This document shows, one piece after another, positions 6,359 to 12,560 of a DNA stretch of 12,560 nt. A program made the position numbers and the translations under genes. The stretch is from an uncultured Peptoniphilus sp. (GTDB lineage Bacteria; Bacillota; Clostridia; Tissierellales; Peptoniphilaceae). Numbering within the stretch: the first letter of the stretch is position 1; every line of letters starts with the position of its first letter. The notes beneath the pieces were generated by a model. That model was not told where the DNA came from. It saw nothing but the letters and a program-made list of their open reading frames with translations, and searched no databases. The DNA is taken from positions 1 to 12,560 of the forward strand of contig CAMQDG010000045.1 of NCBI GenBank assembly GCA_946999425.1, given 5' to 3'.

Positions 6359-7377
6359 CATTTACCTCCTAAAATTTTTATTTTATTTGCTGCAGCCTCG
6401 TCAATAACGAGAACTAAATCTTTCCTTAGTTGGGAAATAGCAATAATAGCTTCTGCTTTTTCCTCTCCCCCTGCAACTGCAATAGCGTCATTAATACTTA
6501 AAAAATCTTCCATGCTTATTCCTATACTTGGTTGGTGAAGAATAATTTTTCCTTCAATTGAAAAAAAGTTTCCAAAAGCTTCTCCAACTGCCCCTTTTTT
6601 AAGTATATCTTCAGAGAGGTTTTTATTTAAACCCCTTCTTCTTGCCATGGTATCAGCTCTTCCTATACCAAATAATAATAGTTCAATGGCTTTTATTTTT
6701 TTTGCTATCTCTTTAAAATCATCTCTTTTTATAAGAGCTTTTAAAGTTTCATCATCAACTGTATCAGGAACAGGAATCATAAAAGATTCAGAATTTGTAT
6801 TCCTTGCTAAAAGACTTGCAACTGTATTTGCCTGATAAGTGCTTCTTATACCTATACTCCCCCTTGCAGGGATTATAGTCATATTCTTATTTTGAGATTT
6901 AATATATTCGCTTAAAAGACTCATAGTATGTCCACCTGTTATGCCTATGGACAAGTTTTCCCTGAATTTTTTTTCAGCTATTAAAGCTCCCAGTTTTGCA
7001 AGTTCAACAAAAGAATTTTCATCTTTAGTTGAATCCCCTTTAGAAATATAAATTTCCTTTAAATTTAAAATTTTTTTCAAGTCATCTGAAATATTATTTG
7101 TGTTTTCCGGGAAAGTTTTATAAAGGTCCGAAAACTCTTTAATAAGTGATTTTCCCTTATCTTTTATGGATATTCCCTTAGTTGATACATAGACCGCATC
7201 CATATCCTTTAAAAAAGAAATCTCATCTCTTATATTCCTTTCAGAAATATTAAAATTTTTTGCAAGATTTCTTCTTCCCACAGGCTCATTATTCATAATA
7301 AATTTAAGCAGCAAGTACCTATTTAAAAAAATATTTTTAAATTCCGGCACAAACTCAGAAATTTTTTTTAAATCCAT
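6358..7377 (-). CDS. cggR: Central glycolytic genes regulator CggR (SorC/DeoR-type repressor)
   Basis: This 339-residue protein matches the CggR architecture. The N-terminal winged helix-turn-helix spans about residues 17-80 (EPVGRRNLAKNFNISERNIR, with the recognition helix at 44-58). A SorC-family sugar-phosphate binding domain spans about 85-335. Effector-site landmarks are present: GITGGHT (145-151), IPARGS (169-174), GIGRADTMARRRG (237-249), GAVGEAFG (262-269) and AVAGGEEKAEAI (300-311). In Bacillus subtilis CggR represses its own operon and is released by fructose-1,6-bisphosphate; the same role here is inferred from similarity and gene order. ATG 7377 has a strong GGAGGA site. Its TGA lies inside the ATGATG start of gap, so it leads the operon cggR-gap-pgk/tpi-eno-histidine phosphatase. 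Confidence 0.93.
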   Translation of the reverse strand: MDLKKISEFVPEFKNIFLNRYLLLKFIMNNEPVGRRNLAKNFNISERNIRDEISFLKDMDAVYVSTKGISIKDKGKSLIKEFSDLYKTFPENTNNISDDLKKILNLKEIYISKGDSTKDENSFVELAKLGALIAEKKFRENLSIGITGGHTMSLLSEYIKSQNKNMTIIPARGSIGIRSTYQANTVASLLARNTNSESFMIPVPDTVDDETLKALIKRDDFKEIAKKIKAIELLLFGIGRADTMARRRGLNKNLSEDILKKGAVGEAFGNFFSIEGKIILHQPSIGISMEDFLSINDAIAVAGGEEKAEAIIAISQLRKDLVLVIDEAAANKIKILGGK

Positions 7378-7388
7378 TTTTTCCTCCG

Positions 7389-7421
7389 GGTCAATAATGG
7401 TCCATCACAATTTTGTTCCCA
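7389..7421 (-). promoter_or_regulatory. Putative CggR operator
   Basis: Directly downstream of the cggR -10, the minus strand shows two related half-sites: TGGGAACAAAATTGT (from 7421) and TGGACCATTATTGACC (ending 7389). They resemble the CggR half-site CGGGAC-N6-TGTC and occupy the expected place, over the transcription start. The two GGA cores repeat every 16 bp, against about 20 bp in Bacillus subtilis, so the site is either diverged or only partly correct. Confidence 0.5.
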
Positions 7422-7426
7422 CTTTT

Positions 7427-7455
7427 AGTTTAACATTTTTTTACCTAAGCTTCAA
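7427..7455 (-). promoter_or_regulatory. Sigma-A-type promoter of the cggR glycolytic operon
   Basis: On the minus strand TTGAAG (7455-7450) is followed after 17 bp by TAAACT (7432-7427), preceded by TG at 7435-7434 (extended -10). The start site should fall near 7420, at the edge of the putative operator. Upstream, 7461-7530 has only three G/C bases in 70 and many A/T tracts, which could act as an UP element. Confidence 0.7.
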
Positions 7456-7536
7456 TTAAATAAAAATTTTTTTACTTAAAAAATAAATTTAATAAAAAAA
7501 TTTTTTAAATTTTTAAGTTCTTTTATATATAAGTAC

Positions 7537-7563
7537 AAAAAAACACGGCTAAAAGCCGTGTTT
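7537..7563 (-). terminator. Intrinsic terminator of cstA
   Basis: A perfect 10-bp stem AAACACGGCT (7541-7550) / AGCCGTGTTT (7554-7563) has a 3-nt loop. Read on the minus strand it is followed by a run of seven T (7543-7537). It lies 20 nt past the cstA stop codon and insulates cggR from cstA transcription. Confidence 0.92.
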
Positions 7564-7582
7564 GCTAATTTGTTTTCTCCAT

Positions 7583-9061
7583 TTATTTTATCTTTACAGA
7601 TAGAATCTGATCCTTGTTCTTCTTTGCATGGTTAAGCAACCAAATTACATAAAGAACTACTGCAACTGCTGCTATAGTATAAGAAATCGTATAGCTTAAA
7701 GGATCCATACCAAGTCTTTTTTCAAGACCGAAGCCTATGGGTTGATGCATGATGTATGAAATAACGATAAATACATAGAATACACCTGGAATTAATGCAA
7801 GTAAATAATTTTTTCCATGAGTGTATAAATATACAACAGCAACGCCAAGGGCAAATACTGCAACGAATTGGTTGGTAAATCCAAAATATCTCCATAGTAA
7901 GTTGAATCCACCTGGACTCTTCTTAGCAAATACAAGAATTATTACTGCAGGAATAAATATGCATACAGAAACCATAATTCTCTTATACCAAGATCTTTGT
8001 TCGATGTTGAATTCATCAGCAATTATAAGTCTTAAAGCTCTAAAGGCAGTATCTCCTGAAGTGATAGGAAGAACAATAACACCTATTACTGCAAACATTC
8101 CTCCAATAGCTCCTAGGAATTCTCTTGAAATATTACCTACCATAGCTGTTGCGCCTGTGTCTAAAGGAGCTTTACCACTTGAGAATAATACCATAGCTCC
8201 ACCAGCCCAGCACATTGCTATAAATCCTTCAGCAACCATTGCCCAATAAAATACAAAAGTACCTTCTTTTTCATGTTTAACTGTTCTTGAAATAAGTGTT
8301 GATTGAGAACCGTGAAAACCTGAAAGTATACCACAGGCAACTGTTACGAAGAAAGCAGGGATAAATTTTTGTCCTGCTGGATGTTGTGCAAGAAGGCCTT
8401 GACCTTCAAAAGAAAGATAGTTTCCGCCATGTAAGAAAATTCCAACAAATATACCAGCTGCGGAAATAATTAAAAGTGCTCCAAAAATAGGATAAATTCT
8501 ACCGATAATAGCATCAATAGGAAATAGAGTTGCTAAAATATAATAAGCAAAAATGCAAGCATAAATAATCCAAATAACATTTGAGTTAGGGTCTTTTCCT
8601 AATATGTCTTTTGCAATTAAATCTCCGGGAGTATAAACAAATACAACACCTACAAGTAGAATAAGAATAAAGTTTATAATGTTGTAGAAGTTACGAACTC
8701 CATGTCCTAAATACTTGTTTACAAGTTGCGGAATTTGTGCTCCGCCTTCTCTCATAGAAATCATACCGTTAAAATAATCGTGAACTGAACCTCCGATTAT
8801 ATTTCCGATAGGTATAGCAATAAATGCTATAGGTCCAAATAGAATCCCTTGAATAGGTCCCATAACCGGTCCTGTTCCTGCAATGTTAAGCAATTCTATA
8901 AGGAAGTTTTTAGTTTTACTCATTCCGACATAGTCTATGCCGTCAGCTTTTGCAATGGCAGGTGTTTCCCTGTCATCCGGTTCAATTTGCGCTTCAGCAA
9001 GCTTACTATAAAAAAAGCCTCCGACAAATAAAATAACTAAACCAATTAAAAATAATACCAT
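7583..9061 (-). CDS. cstA: CstA-family carbon starvation protein (pyruvate/peptide transporter)
   Basis: This 492-residue polytopic membrane protein has the CstA signature near its N-terminus: PDDRETPA (28-35), then LLNIAGTGPVMGPIQG and FGPIAFIAIPIGNIIGGSVHDYFNGMISMREGGAQIP (about 57-110). Roughly a dozen or more hydrophobic helices follow, ending in a basic tail. Escherichia coli CstA and its relative BtsT are about 700 residues and take up peptides and/or pyruvate; the shorter form without the C-terminal extension is common in Gram-positives. Transport of pyruvate or peptides here is inferred from the family. ATG 9061 is preceded by AGAGAGGTG. The gene is monocistronic, with its own promoter at 9099-9127 and terminator at 7537-7563. 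It lies just upstream of the glycolytic operon on the same strand, so its chromosomal link to lower glycolysis may reflect a shared role in C3 metabolism. Confidence 0.92.
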   Translation of the reverse strand: MVLFLIGLVILFVGGFFYSKLAEAQIEPDDRETPAIAKADGIDYVGMSKTKNFLIELLNIAGTGPVMGPIQGILFGPIAFIAIPIGNIIGGSVHDYFNGMISMREGGAQIPQLVNKYLGHGVRNFYNIINFILILLVGVVFVYTPGDLIAKDILGKDPNSNVIWIIYACIFAYYILATLFPIDAIIGRIYPIFGALLIISAAGIFVGIFLHGGNYLSFEGQGLLAQHPAGQKFIPAFFVTVACGILSGFHGSQSTLISRTVKHEKEGTFVFYWAMVAEGFIAMCWAGGAMVLFSSGKAPLDTGATAMVGNISREFLGAIGGMFAVIGVIVLPITSGDTAFRALRLIIADEFNIEQRSWYKRIMVSVCIFIPAVIILVFAKKSPGGFNLLWRYFGFTNQFVAVFALGVAVVYLYTHGKNYLLALIPGVFYVFIVISYIMHQPIGFGLEKRLGMDPLSYTISYTIAAVAVVLYVIWLLNHAKKNKDQILSVKIK

Positions 9062-9098
9062 AATTACACCTCTCTACTGTACAAATTAGCTTACTTTT

Positions 9099-9127
9099 AT
9101 AATATCACTCACGAAAATTTAAAACAA
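9099..9127 (-). promoter_or_regulatory. cstA promoter
   Basis: On the minus strand TTGTTT (9127-9122) is followed after 17 bp by TATTAT (9104-9099), preceded by TGA, giving an extended -10. The start would lie near 9092, about 30 nt before the ATG. No CggR-like half-site was recognised here. Confidence 0.65.
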
Positions 9128-9205
9128 CTTAACCAAAATCCTAATACTATCTTTTTTATAGATATTAAATTATATTTTCCCTAAATTTCAAGCTTTGTGG
9201 GAGTT

Positions 9206-9223
9206 TTTATCCCTTTGGATAAA
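9206..9223. other. Small hairpin between murJ terminator and cstA promoter
   Basis: TTTATCC (9206-9212) and GGATAAA (9217-9223) form a perfect 7-bp stem with the loop CTTT. It lies about 80 bp upstream of the cstA -35, outside the predicted cstA transcript. It lacks a good T-tract on either strand and may be a protein site, a weak second terminator for murJ, or chance. Confidence 0.35.
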
Positions 9224-9236
9224 GGCTTTACCAAAT

Positions 9237-9282
9237 AAAAAAACAGACAAATTAATTTATTTAAAATTAAAAATGTCTGTTT
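9237..9282 (-). terminator. Intrinsic terminator of murJ
   Basis: Arms AAACAGACA (9241-9249) and TGTCTGTTT (9274-9282) form a 9-bp stem around an AT-rich 24-nt loop that can itself pair. On the minus strand seven T follow (9243-9237). The stem begins 6 nt past the murJ stop codon. Confidence 0.8.
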
Positions 9283-9288
9283 GTTAAA

Positions 9289-10791
9289 CTATTTATTTTT
9301 TCTAAAATTTAAAAGTTCTTTAAGTTCATTGACTTTTAAAATCCAAATCATAATAAAATATACAAAACCTGCAATTAAAAGACTTATTAAAAAGTTGATC
9401 TTATAAGAAATCTTGCCTAAAAGGCTTAAGTGTATTAAAAACGAAATCCCTGCCATGGTAAAACTTGCAATTAAAATTTTAAATAAATTTTTATAAGTTC
9501 CCCTTTCTAAAAGACTTCCGATTTTTTTTCTTAAACTTATAAAGATTAATATAGCTCCCACTATAAAAGAAAGAGAAGTTGCAAGGGCAAGACCGTCAAT
9601 ATCATATTTTTTTACTAAAATAAGGCTTAAAACAATATTTAATCCAACCATTATTACTGAATTAATAACGGGTGTTTTAGTATCATTTATTGTATAAAAA
9701 ACCCTTGAAATAATTTCCCTTACTCCAATGCCTAAAAGACCAATAGCATAAAACATTAAAACTCTCATGGTTTTCATTGCATCAAGTTCAGTAAACTCTC
9801 CCCTTAAAAATAAAATTTTTACAATAGGCTCAGCATATAAATAAAGTCCTATAGTTGCAGGAATTACTAAAAATAAAACGAAACTTAAAGCCTTTTCACT
9901 GCTTTTTTTAAGTCCCTCCATATCTTTTGAACTTCCGAACTTTGCCATTGTAGGATAAACTGCAGTCACAATAGATGTGATTACTATACCGCTTACAAAA
10001 CTTTGAAGCTTGTATGCGTAGTTTAAAATCGAAACTCCTCCAGCTTCCACATTTGATGCAAGGGCCTTTGAAATAATAAAATTCAACTCTATAACTGAGG
10101 TTGAAATAAGTATGGGAATTATTATTTTAAGCATTTGTTTTAGGTAATCATCTTTAAGATCAAAAACAAATTTATGTCTGTAACCTTCCTTACGAATATA
10201 GGGAATAAAAATAATATATTGAAGGACAAAACTTAAAAACATTCCATAAGCAAGATAATTTTTTCCTTGTTTATAGGCAAAGTACATACTTGCCATTAAA
10301 ATAAAATTCATAATAATGGAATGTAAAACACTTACAATAAATCTTTTTTTAATTTGCAAATAAGCCTTAAAAATAGAAGCTGAAGATGTTATAGATATAC
10401 TCATAAGACCCATTTTAGTTATAAAAATCGCAAGTTGTCTTTTTTCGCCTTCAAATCCTGGTGCCATAGCATCTATTAGTTGGGGAGAAAAAATTAAAAG
10501 CAAAATTGATATTAAAAAAGTAAAAACAAATAATATATTTGAAAAATTTGAAGTAAATTCTTCTGCCTTGTCTAAATCTTTTTCTTTTAAAGCTTGATTA
10601 TAAATGGGAATATAACCATTTGCAGTAGCTCCCGAAATTACATTTGTAAAAGCCATGGGGATTTGAAAGCCTATTAAAAATACATCTGAAATAATTCCTG
10701 TACCAAAAAGGCTTGCTAAAGTTTGTTCTCTAAGTAAACCGAATATTTTTGAAAATACCGTTACTATCATTAATATAATTGATGTTTTCAT
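9289..10791 (-). CDS. murJ: MurJ-type lipid II flippase (MATE/MOP-like)
   Basis: MurJ moves lipid II across the membrane for peptidoglycan synthesis. The protein is 500 residues with about 14 hydrophobic helices. Family marks include SKIFGLLREQTLASLFGTGIISDVFLIGFQIP near the N-terminus (K15 and R21 at the positions of the basic residues seen in E. coli MurJ), GYIPIYNQ in the helix 2 region, and REIISRVFYTINDTKTPV about two-thirds along, typical of MurJ rather than general polysaccharide exporters. A reading frame open to 10878 would add 29 residues but would run over the divergent gene's start. ATG 10791 has GAGGT 4 nt upstream and begins MKTSI as expected, so it is preferred. The gene is monocistronic and divergent from the GntR-type regulator. 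Other MVF-family lipid-carrier flippases cannot be fully excluded. Confidence 0.88.
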   Translation of the reverse strand: MKTSIILMIVTVFSKIFGLLREQTLASLFGTGIISDVFLIGFQIPMAFTNVISGATANGYIPIYNQALKEKDLDKAEEFTSNFSNILFVFTFLISILLLIFSPQLIDAMAPGFEGEKRQLAIFITKMGLMSISITSSASIFKAYLQIKKRFIVSVLHSIIMNFILMASMYFAYKQGKNYLAYGMFLSFVLQYIIFIPYIRKEGYRHKFVFDLKDDYLKQMLKIIIPILISTSVIELNFIISKALASNVEAGGVSILNYAYKLQSFVSGIVITSIVTAVYPTMAKFGSSKDMEGLKKSSEKALSFVLFLVIPATIGLYLYAEPIVKILFLRGEFTELDAMKTMRVLMFYAIGLLGIGVREIISRVFYTINDTKTPVINSVIMVGLNIVLSLILVKKYDIDGLALATSLSFIVGAILIFISLRKKIGSLLERGTYKNLFKILIASFTMAGISFLIHLSLLGKISYKINFLISLLIAGFVYFIMIWILKVNELKELLNFRKNK

Positions 10792-10807
10792 ATTTACCTC
10801 AGCATCT

Positions 10808-10836
10808 ATTATAACATATTGCATATACACTTGATA
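10808..10836 (-). promoter_or_regulatory. murJ promoter (extended -10)
   Basis: On the minus strand TGTTATAAT contains a perfect -10 (10813-10808) with a TGn extension. The -35 (TATCAA, 10836-10831, 17-bp spacing) is poor. The start near 10801 leaves a leader of about ten bases, with the Shine-Dalgarno GAGGT (10800-10796) at its very 5' end. It interleaves with the divergent regulator promoter. Confidence 0.6.
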
Positions 10837-10847
10837 AACTCTATAAT
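10819..10847 (+). promoter_or_regulatory. Promoter of the GntR-acetyltransferase gene
   Basis: TTGCAT (10819-10824), 17 bp, TATAAT (10842-10847). The start near 10854 coincides with the Shine-Dalgarno GAGGTG (10854-10859), giving a nearly leaderless message. The -35 boxes of this promoter and the murJ promoter lie between the two -10 boxes, so RNA polymerases would compete, and one bound regulator could control both. Confidence 0.65.
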
Positions 10848-10865
10848 TAAATTGAGGTGAAATTT

Positions 10866-11852
10866 GTGAAAAATGCAAAACCAGGCTATGAAGTTATTGC
10901 CGAATATATAAAAAACGATATTTTAAATTCATCTTATAAAGTTGGAGACAAAATTCCTTCTGAAAGAAGTTTATCTGAAAAATATGAAGTAAGTCGTTCA
11001 ACAATAAGAGAAGCTGTACGAAGTCTTGAAAATTCTGGTCTTCTTCTTACAAGACATGGTGGGGGAACATTTGTAAAGGGAGATTTTTCACAAGGACTTT
11101 ATTCTCCTCTTTCAATGATAAGTGATTTAAATAAGATACCCATAAGACAAATTATGGAATTTCGCACCATGTATGAATTAAATACTGCATCTCTTGCAGC
11201 TATTTACAGAAGTGAAGATCAATTAAAGGAATTAAAGTCTATAATCGATAAAATGCAAGATGAGGAATCCTACGAAAATTTTAAGTATCTTGATTTAAAA
11301 CTTCATAAGCTTCTTGCTCAAATGACTCACAATGAACTTATTGAAAATAGTTTTGATTCATCTATAATGCTTTTTGAACATAATAATCATAATTTCAGAG
11401 TAAAACTTTTGTATGACCCTTTAAGATTTGAAGCTGTAAAAAAACAACATCTTAAAATTTATGAAGCTATAAAAAATAAGGACCCTGAACTTGCTCAGGA
11501 AAAAATGAGGGAACATATGAAATTTTTAGATGAAACTCTTGAAATACAAAAAAGCTCAAGAAAATCTGAAGATTCTAATAAGATGGACTTTAAGTTTGAC
11601 GGAGATTCTATCTATCTTGGAAATTCAAAAAATGATTACAGTGCCCTTATTCACTTTGTAAAAGATGGTGATACTTTAAATATTGATCATACTTTAGTAA
11701 AACCGGAGTTAGAAGGTAAGGGAATTGCAGGAAAATTATTTGACGAAGTTATAAATTATGCAAGGAAAAATAACTTTAAGGTTTCTGCAACCTGTTCCTA
11801 CGCTAAGAAAAAACTTGAAAATGATGATTCTTATAATGATATTAGAAAATAA
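10866..11852 (+). CDS. FadR-type GntR/FCD regulator fused to a C-terminal acetyltransferase-like domain
   Basis: The 328-residue protein has three parts. A GntR winged helix-turn-helix spans about residues 7-70 (KIPSERSLSEKYEVSRSTIREAVRSL, then RHGGGTFV). An all-helical FCD effector domain spans about 93-227 and keeps the metal-ligand pattern D143-x3-H147, H195 and H217. After a short Ser/Lys-rich linker, residues 240-328 form a small GNAT-like domain resembling COG2388/NAT_ATDG proteins: ALIHF, LNIDHTLVKPELEGKGIAGKLFDE, YARKN and the CSYAKK segment with its family-typical Cys. The GTG at 10857 lies inside the Shine-Dalgarno GAGGTG (10854-10859), so GTG 10866 with a 6-nt gap is preferred. The typical FadR-family protein ends near residue 230. 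An in-frame ATG at 11583 begins the extra domain but lacks a strong ribosome binding site. It probably binds the divergent promoter region; its ligand and any acetyl acceptor are unknown. Confidence 0.88.
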   Translation: MKNAKPGYEVIAEYIKNDILNSSYKVGDKIPSERSLSEKYEVSRSTIREAVRSLENSGLLLTRHGGGTFVKGDFSQGLYSPLSMISDLNKIPIRQIMEFRTMYELNTASLAAIYRSEDQLKELKSIIDKMQDEESYENFKYLDLKLHKLLAQMTHNELIENSFDSSIMLFEHNNHNFRVKLLYDPLRFEAVKKQHLKIYEAIKNKDPELAQEKMREHMKFLDETLEIQKSSRKSEDSNKMDFKFDGDSIYLGNSKNDYSALIHFVKDGDTLNIDHTLVKPELEGKGIAGKLFDEVINYARKNNFKVSATCSYAKKKLENDDSYNDIRK

Positions 11853-11909
11853 TTTTAAAATTTAATTTTAAAAATTTTATTTGATTTTAAAAGGGGAAAA
11901 TACAAGTAA

Positions 11910-11937
11910 TTGCATTAACTCCTTTTTATTTTATAAA
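11910..11937 (+). promoter_or_regulatory. Possible promoter of the ABC exporter gene
   Basis: TTGCAT (11910-11915), 16 bp, TATAAA (11932-11937). Its -35 region shares ATTGCAT-2nt-AC with the regulator's own promoter. Only 4 nt separate the -10 from the Shine-Dalgarno, which is very tight, so read-through from the regulator gene is an alternative; no strong terminator is visible in 11853-11900. Confidence 0.4.
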
Positions 11938-11952
11938 AATAGAGGTGATAAT

Positions 11953-12560
11953 TTGCATAATATAAATTTAATAAAAAGAGTTTTAAAATATTTTAAAAAA
12001 TATAAAAAGATTTTACTTTTAGATCTTTTTTGCGCTGGACTTACAACGACAAGTGAAATGATCCTTCCTCTTATTCTAAGAAAGCTATCTAATACAGGTC
12101 TTTATAATTTTGAAGGTCTTACAATAAATTTTGTTTTAAACTTGGGACTTTTTTATTTAATTATAAAAATTGTAGAAATAATTGCCCAATATTACATGAC
12201 AAGTATAGGCCATATTATGGGGGCAAAAATTGAAACTGATATGAGAAAAGACCTTTACTCTCATCTTCAAACTCTTTCATATTCTTTTTACAATGAAACA
12301 AAAGTTGGAGTTATAATGTCAAGAATCACTAACGATTTATTTGACATAACTGAATTTGCCCACCATTGTCCCGAAGAATATTTTATAGGATCTATAAAAA
12401 TTTTAATTTCTTTTATAATTTTAATAAATATAAATTATAAAATGACCTTTTTAATTTATCTTATGATTCCTATTATGATATTTTTTGCAAGAAAATATAA
12501 TAAGAAAATGAGAAAGGCTCAAAAGGACCAAAGGATCCATATAGGTCATTTAAATTCAAC
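11953..12560 (+). CDS. ABC transporter, exporter-type membrane domain (5' part only)
   Basis: The reading frame runs open from a TTG at 11953 to the window edge (202 codons). GAGGTGAT (11942-11949) is a good Shine-Dalgarno for this TTG, and no nearby upstream ATG serves better. The translation begins MHNINLIKRVLKYFKKYKK, followed by a first membrane helix. Later comes the classic type I exporter pattern: GAKIETDMRKDLYSHLQTLSYSFYNETKVGVIMSRITNDL, a helix pair (SIKILISFIILININ, MTFLIYLMIPIMIFFARKY) and the intracellular KKMRKAQK stretch. This is the ABC_membrane (type-1 TMD) family; a nucleotide-binding domain should follow outside the window, possibly with a second half-transporter gene. The substrate (drug, lipid, peptide) cannot be told. 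It lies 100 bp after the GntR-type regulator, a common arrangement for a regulated exporter. Confidence 0.85.
   Translation, partial: MHNINLIKRVLKYFKKYKKILLLDLFCAGLTTTSEMILPLILRKLSNTGLYNFEGLTINFVLNLGLFYLIIKIVEIIAQYYMTSIGHIMGAKIETDMRKDLYSHLQTLSYSFYNETKVGVIMSRITNDLFDITEFAHHCPEEYFIGSIKILISFIILININYKMTFLIYLMIPIMIFFARKYNKKMRKAQKDQRIHIGHLNS

Noticed and set aside
10857..10865. GTG at 10857 as start of the GntR-type regulator
   Set aside because: It lies within the Shine-Dalgarno GAGGTG; GTG 10866 is correctly spaced behind it.
10792..10878. N-terminal extension of MurJ by 29 residues
   Set aside because: The extension runs through both divergent promoters and the start of the neighbouring gene. 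ATG 10791 has its own Shine-Dalgarno and gives the usual MurJ N-terminus.
11853..11880. Terminator after the GntR-acetyltransferase gene
   Set aside because: The possible stem is made only of A and T and is not distinct from the AT-rich background, so read-through into the ABC gene stays possible.

Overview
The window is AT-rich, tightly packed DNA from a low-GC Gram-positive bacterium. Gene content and order (a CggR-led glycolytic operon, an ECF transporter S component, a short CstA, MurJ, a GntR/FCD regulator, strong AGGAGG-type ribosome binding sites) fit an anaerobic Bacillota/Clostridia lineage. A Tissierellia or Peptoniphilaceae-like organism is my best guess, but the genus cannot be fixed from sequence reading alone.

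Layout. Positions 1-553 hold no gene. They carry a palindromic repeat family (two 44-nt copies exactly 78 bp apart and a related nested hairpin at the left edge) and a promoter. A two-gene plus-strand operon follows (554-1673): an ECF-type S component and a class I SAM methyltransferase. It ends at a near-perfect bidirectional terminator shared with a converging minus-strand operon. That operon (7377 down to 1723) reads cggR, gap, a fused pgk-tpi gene, eno and a SixA-like histidine phosphatase. Spacings are 8-9 nt or ATGA-type overlaps throughout. A sigma-A-type promoter and a CggR-like operator lie directly upstream of cggR. Next come cstA (9061-7583, minus) and murJ (10791-9289, minus), each with its own terminator. 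murJ is divergent from a GntR/FCD regulator (10866-11852, plus) that carries a C-terminal acetyltransferase-like domain. The window ends inside an ABC exporter gene with a TTG start (11953 onward).

How the genes work together. The cggR operon covers lower glycolysis from glyceraldehyde-3-phosphate to phosphoenolpyruvate, under a repressor expected to sense fructose-1,6-bisphosphate. Phosphoglycerate mutase, usually between tpi and eno in this operon, is absent. CstA, a probable pyruvate or peptide transporter, sits immediately upstream as a separate unit. The GntR-like protein may control itself, murJ and/or the ABC exporter.

Most notable: (1) the FadR-type regulator fused to a small COG2388/NAT_ATDG-like acetyltransferase domain; (2) the seamless in-frame PGK-TIM fusion; (3) the pgm-less glycolytic operon ending in a mini histidine phosphatase; (4) the S component-methyltransferase pair; (5) the palindromic repeats at the left end. 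Four start codons were moved from the longest possible ORF because the Shine-Dalgarno positions, or the overlap with the divergent gene, favour a downstream start.
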